NCBI GenBank assembly: GCA_040776805.1
Contig: JAXGZS010000001.1
Span: 372,001-436,000 of the forward strand
Origin: UBA7702 sp040776805
GTDB taxonomy: Bacteria > Bacillota > Dehalobacteriia > UBA7702
DNA: 64,000 nucleotides
Direction: 5' to 3'
Positions within the stretch are counted from its first letter, which is position 1, and every line of letters begins with the position of its first letter. A program made the translations under genes and the position numbers. Shown piece by piece: positions 10,635 through 17,249 of the stretch. The notes under the pieces were generated by a model. That model did not search any database. It saw only the letters and a list, made by a program, of their open reading frames with translations, and had not been told where the DNA came from.

Positions 10635-10692
10635 TGATGGTTGAATTTCTTGCGCGATATGGTTGGTTTTTCCTTGAAATCAACCGTAAGGA

Positions 10693-10720
10693 TAAATAAT
10701 CGAAAGAATAAGGCGGATAT
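10693..10720 (+). promoter_or_regulatory. Sigma-D-like promoter of chemoreceptor 3
   Basis: TAAA at 10693-10696, 16-nt spacer, GCGGATAT at 10713-10720. At seven of eight positions this matches a GCCGATAT-type -10 and is the best of the set. Confidence 0.65.
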
Positions 10721-10763
10721 AAAATAAGGATATATAAAATAACGTTATAAGGAGAAGGGGACG

Positions 10764-12872
10764 TTGAAAAAGAAATCGCTAAAAAATATTGAGCAGAACT
10801 CAATAAAATCAAAAAGCTTAACCAATAAAATTTTGACCAAAATAATGGTGGCGCTATTTTTTGTGATGTTGGTGGTGATCGTTACTCTGAGCGTTGTGTT
10901 GCAAAATGCCTTTACCCAAAAGCAGGAAAATGAGATTCGAGAACTTGCGGCGTATAACAGCAAAATCGTTGTGAGCTATTTGGAGAAGATGGACAATTTC
11001 TGCAAGTCATTGGCGAACAACGTGGCGAATTACAGAGGATTTGATTATGAAACGGCGGATCAACTCCTTCATGATTCGTTGGTAAGCGTTTTGGTAGATG
11101 AAAATATTTTCTCAGCATGCTATACTTTTGAACCGAATATGTATTTCCCCGATACCCCCAACGGTTTATCCTATTATGTCTACAGAGACGGAAGTGACGT
11201 GGCCATTGATGTGGCCAACGATTATGACGTTTATTCCATCGGTGATTATTATTCAGTTCCCAAAGAAACGATGGCGGCATATATTACAGAACCATATGAG
11301 TATGAACTGACCAATGGTGAAACGGTTTATTTGGTTACGATCAGCCGCCCGATACTGGATGAAAACGGGGAGCTTCTCGGTGTTACAACCTGTGATATGT
11401 TGGTAGATGTTTTCTTAGGCCTCAATTATGATATGGCCGGTTATGAAACAGCCGCGGGCTGTCTCTTAACCCAGGAAGGGACCTACCTGGTGGATACCGA
11501 CAACAAAAAGAATGAAGGGATGCAATTTGAGGCGACCAATCAAGGGGACGCGGAAAGACTCGACGCGGTCAAGAATAGCACGGAAGCCAAAATCGACGGT
11601 ACAAATCCACAAACCATGAAAAAGGCGCTCTTCTACAATATGCCCGTGAAGGTAGAAGGGATCGAAAAAACCTGGTCCTATCAGTTCTCCTTGGATGAAT
11701 CCGAAGCTTATCAATCCGTTACAAAAATCATCGTTCTGGTGATCGCCATCACCATTGCCGGCATCCTCCTTCTCGCTTTCATCATTTTTAGGACTCTCAG
11801 GAAGTCCTTGGCGCCGGTGGGCAAAATCGTACGCAACATCGAACAGATGGGAGAGGGTAATCTTCACCTCGAAAAAGCCGACCACTATACCGATGACGAG
11901 CTGGGCAAGCTCACCAGAATCAATGAAAATACCGCGGAAATTTTAAATAGCTACATCAGCGAAATTTCAGAGGTACTGACGAAAATCTCCAATGGAAATC
12001 TCAATCAGGAGGTGACAGGAGAATACATCGGCGACTTTAATGAAATCAAGGTAAGCCTGAATAACATCATTCAATCGTTAAGCAATGTCTTTGCGGAAAT
12101 GGATATGTCCGCGGACCAAGTCTTTGAAGGGGCGTCCCAGGTATCGGAAGGTGCCCAGTCGCTGTCCCAAGGCGCTGCGGAGCAAGCCGGGGCTATTGAG
12201 GAGCTTTCCGCCACGATCAGTGAGATTACCACGCAGATCAAAGCCAACGCGGAAAACGCGGCAAAAGCGAAAGAGATATCAATCCTCAATGGACAAACCA
12301 CCGCCGAGGGCAAAGTGCAAATGGACTTGATGATCAAGGCCATGGATGAAATCAGCAACGCTTCCAATAAGATCGGCAAGATCATCGAAAACATCGACGC
12401 CATTGCCTTCCAAACGAATATCTTGGCCCTTAACGCAGCGGTGGAAGCCGCCCGGGCCGGTTCGGCGGGGAAAGGTTTTGCCGTTGTGGCGGAAGAAGTG
12501 AGAAATCTTGCGGGGAAATCGGCGGAGAGCGCGAAAGATACCGCCGCTTTGATTGAAAGTTCCCGGGCGGCCATTGAAAACGGCTCGAAAATCGTGACGG
12601 AAACGGCGAGAGCTTTGGAAAAGATCGCCGAAGGCACCGAAAGATCCGACGAGGTGATCCAGGAAATCGCCGACGCCAGTGAAGAGCAGGCAAAAGCGGC
12701 GGATCAAGTGAACCTTGGCATGGAACAGATTTCCGGTGTGGTGCAAACCAACAGCGCCACGGCGGAGGAAAGCGCGGCGGCCAGCGAGGAGCTTTCCGGC
12801 CAGGCGCAAATGCTCAAGGAATTGATCGGAAAATTCGAATTGAAAGAAGAAGACCAAGATTTTGATCAATAA
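10764..12872 (+). CDS. Methyl-accepting chemotaxis protein 3 (only fully intact copy)
   Basis: Chemoreceptor of 702 residues and the reference copy for the array. TTG start behind AAGGAG. Membrane helix about 20-42, Cache-like extracellular sensor about 43-318, second helix about 320-341, HAMP about 342-395, signalling coiled coil to the C terminus with the tip near residues 552-585, and an acidic tail ending DQDFDQ. Its sensor half is closest to copy 1, while the last 0.5 kb of DNA is nearly identical to copy 4 (shared silent variants GACGCCATT and TTGGCC). This suggests block-wise gene conversion. The ligand cannot be assigned. Confidence 0.93.
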   Translation: MKKKSLKNIEQNSIKSKSLTNKILTKIMVALFFVMLVVIVTLSVVLQNAFTQKQENEIRELAAYNSKIVVSYLEKMDNFCKSLANNVANYRGFDYETADQLLHDSLVSVLVDENIFSACYTFEPNMYFPDTPNGLSYYVYRDGSDVAIDVANDYDVYSIGDYYSVPKETMAAYITEPYEYELTNGETVYLVTISRPILDENGELLGVTTCDMLVDVFLGLNYDMAGYETAAGCLLTQEGTYLVDTDNKKNEGMQFEATNQGDAERLDAVKNSTEAKIDGTNPQTMKKALFYNMPVKVEGIEKTWSYQFSLDESEAYQSVTKIIVLVIAITIAGILLLAFIIFRTLRKSLAPVGKIVRNIEQMGEGNLHLEKADHYTDDELGKLTRINENTAEILNSYISEISEVLTKISNGNLNQEVTGEYIGDFNEIKVSLNNIIQSLSNVFAEMDMSADQVFEGASQVSEGAQSLSQGAAEQAGAIEELSATISEITTQIKANAENAAKAKEISILNGQTTAEGKVQMDLMIKAMDEISNASNKIGKIIENIDAIAFQTNILALNAAVEAARAGSAGKGFAVVAEEVRNLAGKSAESAKDTAALIESSRAAIENGSKIVTETARALEKIAEGTERSDEVIQEIADASEEQAKAADQVNLGMEQISGVVQTNSATAEESAAASEELSGQAQMLKELIGKFELKEEDQDFDQ

Positions 12873-12891
12873 AGTTTTGTAAATTGAATGA

Positions 12892-12925
12892 GAAGCCACC
12901 TGCGTCATGCAGGTGGCTTTATTTA
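12892..12925 (+). terminator. Terminator after chemoreceptor 3
   Basis: GAAGCCACCTGC/GCAGGTGGCTTT stem-loop with a short T tract. Confidence 0.75.
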
Positions 12926-12997
12926 TGGAATAAACAGGGTTTTTCCAGACGTATTTGTGTTCTATCTGTATAGAATCCAAAAATAAATTGATAAAAG

Positions 12998-13025
12998 TAA
13001 ATGATCGAAAGAATAAAGCAGATAT
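12998..13025 (+). promoter_or_regulatory. Sigma-D-like promoter of chemoreceptor 4
   Basis: TAAA at 12998-13001, 16-nt spacer, GCAGATAT at 13018-13025. It aligns with the promoter of copy 3 including the intervening GATCGAAAGAATAA. Confidence 0.6.
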
Positions 13026-13068
13026 AAAAAGAGATGCGCAAAAATAACGTTATAAGGAGATGGAAACA

Positions 13069-15176
13069 TTGAAAAAGAAAACGCTAAAAAATATTGAGCA
13101 GAACTCAATAAAATCAAAGAGCCTGACCAATAAAATATTGACCAAAACCATGGTGGCGCTGTTTTTCGTCATGTTGGTGGTGATTGTTACCCTGAGCGTG
13201 GTTTTGCAAAATGCCTTTATGGAAAAACAAGAAAATGAGATTGAAAATCTTGCCGCGTACAACAGCAAAGTTGTCGCAAGCAATTTGGAAAAGTTGGACA
13301 ATTTTTCTAACTCGTTAGCGAATAACGTGGGAAGTTATAGCTCCTTTGACCGCGAGGTGGCGGAGCAACTGATTCGTGATTCATTATATAATGTTTTAAT
13401 TGATGAAAATATCTTTTCGGCCTATTATGCTTTTGAACCGAATATGTATTTCCCCGATACGCCCAACGGTTTATCCTATTATGTCTATAGAGACGGCAGT
13501 GACGTAGCCATTGACGTGTTAAATAATTATGATGACTATTCCATCGCAGAATATTATGCCGTCTCGGCAGAGACGGGGGAGCCAAACATTACAGAACCAT
13601 ATAAATATGAACTGACCAACGGTGAAACCGTTTATTTGATTACGTTAAGTAAGCCGATATTTAATGATGACGGGAAGTTGATTGGCGTTTCCTGCTGCGA
13701 TTTTGTAGCGGAATACTTTTTGGGATTAGACTATGATATGGGTGATTATGAAACGGCCAACGGGTATCTTTTGACCCAGGAAGGAGCCTGTATTGTAGAC
13801 ACCGCCAACCCTGATAACGCAGGAAAACAATTTGAGATTATCAATGATGGCGACGAGGAAAGGCTGGACGCCATCAAAAATGCCACGGAAACTAAAATTG
13901 ACGGTGTTGATCCAGTAACCATGGAAAAGGCAATCATCTACAATATGCCCGTGACAGTAAAAGGAATTGATAAAACCTGGTCCTATCAGTTTTCCGTGGA
14001 GGAATCCGAAGCCTTTGAATCCGTTAAGATGATGATCATCCTTGTCGTTTCCATTACCATAATCGGTCTTCTCCTCCTTGCTTTTATTATTTTCAGAAAT
14101 CTTAAGAAATCCTTGGCGCCGGTGGGTAAGATCGTACGCAACATCGAACAGATGGGAGAGGGTAATCTTCACCTCGAAAAAGTCGACCACTATACCAATG
14201 ATGAATTGGGCAAGCTCACCAGAATCAATGAAAATACCGCGGAAATTCTAAATAGTTACATCAGCGAAATTTCAGAGGTACTCACCGAAATTTCCAAAGG
14301 AAATCTTAATCAGACGGTTACCAGGGAATACATCGGCGACTTTAATGAAATCAAGGTAAGCCTGAATAACATCATTCAATCGTTAAACAATGTCTTTGCG
14401 GAAATGGATATGTCCGCGGACCAAGTCTTCGAAGGGGCGACTCAAGTGTCGGAAGGGGCCCAGTCGCTGTCCCAGGGCGCGGCGGAGCAAGCCGGTTCCA
14501 TTGAGGAGCTTTCCGCCACGATCAGTGAGATTACCGGGCAAATCAAAGCCAACGCGGAAAACGCGGCGAAAGCGAAAGAAATTTCACTCCTCAACGGAGA
14601 GACCACCGCCGAAGGCAAAGTGCAAATGGACTTGATGATTAAGGCCATGGATGAAATCAGCAACGCCTCCAATAAGATCGGCAAGATCATCGAAAACATC
14701 GACGCCATTGCCTTCCAAACGAATATCTTGGCCCTTAACGCAGCGGTGGAAGCCGCCCGGGCGGTTCGGCGGGGAAAGGTTTTGCCGTTGTGGCGGAAGA
14801 AGTGAGAAATCTTGCGGGGAAATCGGCGGAGAGCGCGAAAGATACCGCCGCTTTGATTGAAAGTTCCCGGGCGGCCATTGAAAACGGCTCGAAAATCGTG
14901 ACGGAAACGGCGAGAGCTTTGGAAAAGATCGCCGAAGGCACCGAACGATCCGACGAGGTGATCCAGGAAATCGCCGACGCCAGTGAAGAGCAGGCAAAAG
15001 CGGCGGATCAAGTGAACCTTGGCATGGAACAGATTTCCGGTGTGGTGCAAACCAACAGCGCCACGGCGGAGGAAAGCGCGGCGGCCAGCGAGGAGCTTTC
15101 CGGCCAAGCGCAAATGCTCAAGGAATTGATCGGAAAATTTGAGCTGAAAGAAGAAGACCAAGATTTTGATCGGTAA
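13069..15176 (+). pseudogene. Methyl-accepting chemotaxis protein 4, frameshifted
   Basis: The fourth chemoreceptor has the most diverged sensor (for example SNLEKLDNFSNSLANNVGSYSSF and SAETGEPNITEPYKY regions), while its HAMP and signalling parts match the array. TTG at 13069 is preferred over the in-frame ATG at 13060, because that ATG sits inside the Shine-Dalgarno AAGGAG and the sister genes start at the TTG. Within the tip, the sisters read GGGCCGGTTCGG but this copy reads GGGCGGTTCGG near 14760-14763. The lost C moves translation out of frame and it stops at 14805. The rest of the signalling domain continues in the other frame to 15176. Functional only if the deletion is a sequencing error. 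Confidence 0.85.
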
Positions 15177-15195
15177 GGTATCATAAATTAAACCT

Positions 15196-15226
15196 GAAGC
15201 CGCCTGCATCATGCCGGCGGCTTCTT
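15196..15226 (+). terminator. Terminator after chemoreceptor 4
   Basis: GAAGCCGCCTGC pairs with GCCGGCGGCTTC around a short loop, followed by TTATAT. Confidence 0.65.
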
Positions 15227-15427
15227 ATATGGCGCCTATGGGATTCACTGCTCGAAATGGTTGCGCATTTCTTGCGGCACTTGTGCCCTTTAGGGTACTT
15301 GCACTGGTGGATGTGAACTTCGAATCCCTAGGAACAGGGAGTGACGCGTATGGGATTTACCGCTCGAAATGGCTACGCATTTCTTGCGGTATAAACTTCG
15401 AATCCCTTCCGAATCAACATGTATATT

Positions 15428-15460
15428 AAAAGAGCCTATCCCGCAGGGACAGACCCTTTT
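15428..15460 (-). terminator. Duplicated copy of the tRNA-Glu terminator hairpin
   Basis: Same 33-nt hairpin as at 15534-15566, fifteen pairs including three G-T pairs, lying 106 bp further from the tRNA. Confidence 0.5.
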
Positions 15461-15533
15461 AATATGGTGACGCGTATGGGATTTACCCTAAAGGGTATAA
15501 ACTTCGAATCCCTTCCGAATCAACATGTATATT

Positions 15534-15566
15534 AAAAGAGCCTATCCCGCAGGGACAGACCCTTTT
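15534..15566 (-). terminator. Terminator of the tRNA-Met/tRNA-Glu transcript
   Basis: A near-symmetric hairpin of fifteen pairs (three G-T) ends in TTTT in both directions. It begins four bases beyond the CCA end of tRNA-Glu on the minus strand, the right place to end that transcript. Confidence 0.6.
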
Positions 15567-15570
15567 AATA

Positions 15571-15647
15571 TGGTGACGCGTATGGGATTCGAACCCATGA
15601 ATGCCAGCGTGAAAGGCTGGTGAGTTCAGCCGCTTCTCCAACGCGCC
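15571..15647 (-). tRNA. tRNA-Glu (anticodon UUC)
   Basis: On the minus strand the cloverleaf reads GGCGCGT acceptor, anticodon stem CCAGC/GCTGG with loop CTTTCAC (anticodon TTC), T-loop TTCGAAT, 3' acceptor ACGCGTC, then an encoded CCA. It sits three bases after tRNA-Met and probably shares its promoter. Confidence 0.93.
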
Positions 15648-15650
15648 GTG

Positions 15651-15726
15651 TGGTAGCGGCGATTGGATTTGAACCCATGACACCCCGGGTATGAACCGAG
15701 TGCTCTAACCACTGAGCTACGCCGCC
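15651..15726 (-). tRNA. tRNA-Met (anticodon CAU, elongator-like)
   Basis: Minus-strand cloverleaf: acceptor GGCGGCG/CGCCGCT, D-arm GCTC...GAGC, anticodon stem CTCGG/CCGGG with loop TTCATAC (anticodon CAT), T-loop TTCAAAT, encoded CCA. The first acceptor pair is G-T and the anticodon stem lacks the three consecutive G-C pairs of initiators, so elongator Met is favoured. An Ile-CAU (lysidine) tRNA is the alternative. Confidence 0.88.
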
Positions 15727-15738
15727 ACAGCAATAACA

Positions 15739-15767
15739 ATTATGATATAAAACGAAAAAAAAGTCAA
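15739..15767 (-). promoter_or_regulatory. Sigma-A promoter of the tRNA-Met/Glu pair
   Basis: On the minus strand: TTGACT (15762-15767), 17-nt spacer, CATAAT (15739-15744). It lies about 12 bp before the tRNA-Met 5' end. Confidence 0.7.
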
Positions 15768-15785
15768 GAGGGAAATCGCAATTTT

Positions 15786-16469
15786 TTACGTTTTGCCTTC
15801 GTTATTTTTCCTTTCTAAGATGTAGTTACCGTTTTTATAAAGCAATGTTTCAATTTCCGACCATGATTTCACGTTTTCCGCGGCGAGAAAGGCGAGAATG
15901 GCCTTTTTATCGATGTTTTCATCCTCCCAATACTCCGGCCGAATCCGCCCCTTTTCCACCAACGTAAGAGAACCCTTTTCTCCGAAATAACGGGGCGTCA
16001 CCGGCGAAGCTTCCTTTTTTAAAATTACGCTGAAACGGCCGCTTGGCTCCAAATAGGCGAGATCCACGTCATTTTCGTCGCGGACGCCTTTGATGCGCAA
16101 TTCCTCCATAATGGAATTGTTGTCAATCCGGTAACGGGCAAGGTTTTTTTCAATGATTTTGCCGTTTTTGATGACGGGAACAGGGCCGCCCTCCATCACT
16201 TTGCCCAATTTGGGAACCCTGGCGTACAGCGCTGAAAGGGAGATTTGCAGCAGTGTTAAAAGAACGATGGCCAAGGCCGGGTAGAGGATGCTTTTGTCGA
16301 CGGTGGCCAGAGGAGAACCCATGATTTCGCCGATGCCGAGCACGATTACGTAGTCCAGGGGTTCCATATCGCCCAAAGAGCGATAGCCCATCAGGCGGAA
16401 GCAGACGAGGGTCAGCAAAAAAAGCGCGCCAGTTTTCAATATGGTGGCGGACACCAAAGGAAGCTCCAT
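15786..16469 (-). CDS. DUF421 / YetF-family membrane protein
   Basis: 227 residues. Three hydrophobic segments (about 8-26, 38-58 and 62-82) are followed by a soluble region with the family hallmarks: EGGPVPVIKNGKI, the RYRID-NSIMEELR stretch and a C-terminal beta domain containing PVTP. Members of this family (YetF, YdfS and relatives of B. subtilis) sit in the membrane; several are made in the forespore and found in the spore inner membrane, but their biochemical role is not settled. Start ATG with AAAGGGAG upstream on the minus strand. A possible forespore-sigma promoter is described in the findings. It faces away from spoIIE, so the two are not cotranscribed. Confidence 0.85.
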   Translation of the reverse strand: MELPLVSATILKTGALFLLTLVCFRLMGYRSLGDMEPLDYVIVLGIGEIMGSPLATVDKSILYPALAIVLLTLLQISLSALYARVPKLGKVMEGGPVPVIKNGKIIEKNLARYRIDNNSIMEELRIKGVRDENDVDLAYLEPSGRFSVILKKEASPVTPRYFGEKGSLTLVEKGRIRPEYWEDENIDKKAILAFLAAENVKSWSEIETLLYKNGNYILERKNNEGKT

Positions 16470-16566
16470 GACAATCTCCCTTTCTTTTTCCCCATAGTAT
16501 GGTCTGAATGACGGTATTTTATTGGAATATCGGACACAATAGAAGAAAAAAGCAAGGAGCGTAACG

Positions 16567-17004
16567 ATGCATCAATGGTCCTCGATTCTCTTCGCCGCTG
16601 TGGCCGGCATGGCTATGGCGCTGCAGGGAACCTTTAATACAGCCGCCGGCAAGGTCATCGGCATTGCCGAAAATACCCTGATCGTTCACTTGATCGGCGC
16701 CGCCGTCATTGCCCTGTTGCTTCTCTTCGGTATCGGCAAAGGAGATTGGTCCCGGTTTTTTGAAATTCCCTGGTACGGTTATTTGGGCGGCGTTTTAAGC
16801 GCTGTCATCATCTTTGCCGTCGTTGCCGGTATGGCCCATCTCGGCGTGGGCAACGCCACGGCGATCATCATCCTTTTTCAGGTCGGCGCCGCTTTGGTGA
16901 TCGACAGTTTCGGTCTCTTTGGCGCGGATAAAATCCCCTTTGCCTGGAGTCGCCTCCTCGGCGTTGTGCTTCTGTTTTGCGGAACAAAACTCGTTTTTAA
17001 ATAA
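16567..17004 (+). CDS. DMT-superfamily YdcZ (DUF606)-type transporter
   Basis: Small integral membrane protein of 145 residues with five predicted helices and the family opening LFAAVAGMAMALQGTFN, plus later GVLSAVIIF and FQVGAALVIDSFGLFG. DUF606 proteins are half-size members of the drug/metabolite transporter superfamily, thought to work as dimers; the substrate cannot be told from sequence. A second, diverged copy lies at 26613-27062. The pair could be partners, though they are not adjacent. AAGGAG precedes the ATG. Confidence 0.8.
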   Translation: MHQWSSILFAAVAGMAMALQGTFNTAAGKVIGIAENTLIVHLIGAAVIALLLLFGIGKGDWSRFFEIPWYGYLGGVLSAVIIFAVVAGMAHLGVGNATAIIILFQVGAALVIDSFGLFGADKIPFAWSRLLGVVLLFCGTKLVFK

Positions 17005-17121
17005 ATCTGCGGGCAGAGGAAAAGAATGTCGGAAACTGCGTCGGTTTATCCTGGCGCTTTCTCTCCGGTGCGAAGAATCGGAGGATTTCGTTTCCGCTTT
17101 TTCCCCGTTTGCGTTGAGATT

Positions 17122-17187
17122 CTGTCGGAAATTTCTTTTGCTTCTTCGCCGATTGCGACAAAGTTTATGAAACGGTTGGTCTATAAT
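17122..17187 (+). promoter_or_regulatory. Candidate Spo0A-dependent promoter of spoIIE
   Basis: A perfect -10 TATAAT (17182-17187) has no -35 at normal spacing. TTGCGA lies 23 bp upstream at 17153-17158 and overlaps a reverse 0A-like box (TTTGTCGCAA on the other strand). A second 0A-like TGTCGGAA is at 17123-17130. The B. subtilis spoIIE promoter is also a wide-spaced sigma-A promoter activated by Spo0A~P, so the layout fits. The individual motifs are weak. Confidence 0.4.
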
Positions 17188-17249
17188 CGAAATATAAACA
17201 GTGAATGCAAAAAGAAAATAGTTTCAGCATGGGCAGAGGAAGTGATATT

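Larger units (their letters stand above)
15227..15570. repeat. Degenerate tandem repeats of the tRNA-Glu 3' end plus hairpin
   Basis: GACGCGTATGGGATT, the 3' end of the adjacent tRNA-Glu as read on the plus strand, recurs near 15343 and 15468 and again in the real tRNA at 15574. A more diverged version lies near 15228. The last two units share about 100 bp: CTTCGAATCCC, then CTTCCGAATCAACATGTATATT, then the hairpin AAAAGAGCC...GGACAGACCCTTTT, with a period of 106 bp. CGAATCCC and GGGATT form T-arm-like inverted pairs inside each unit. This looks like repeated duplication and decay of a tRNA tail with its terminator. No gene is supported. Confidence 0.7.

Noticed and set aside
10550..10640. 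T-box-like leader before chemoreceptor 3
   Set aside because: The AGGGTGG-type T-box sequence is absent and the downstream gene is not an amino-acid gene; only a simple hairpin is present.
15227..15570. CRISPR-like direct repeats
   Set aside because: Only two good copies with a 106-bp period, no spacers of constant size, no cas genes; the repeats derive from tRNA-Glu and its terminator.
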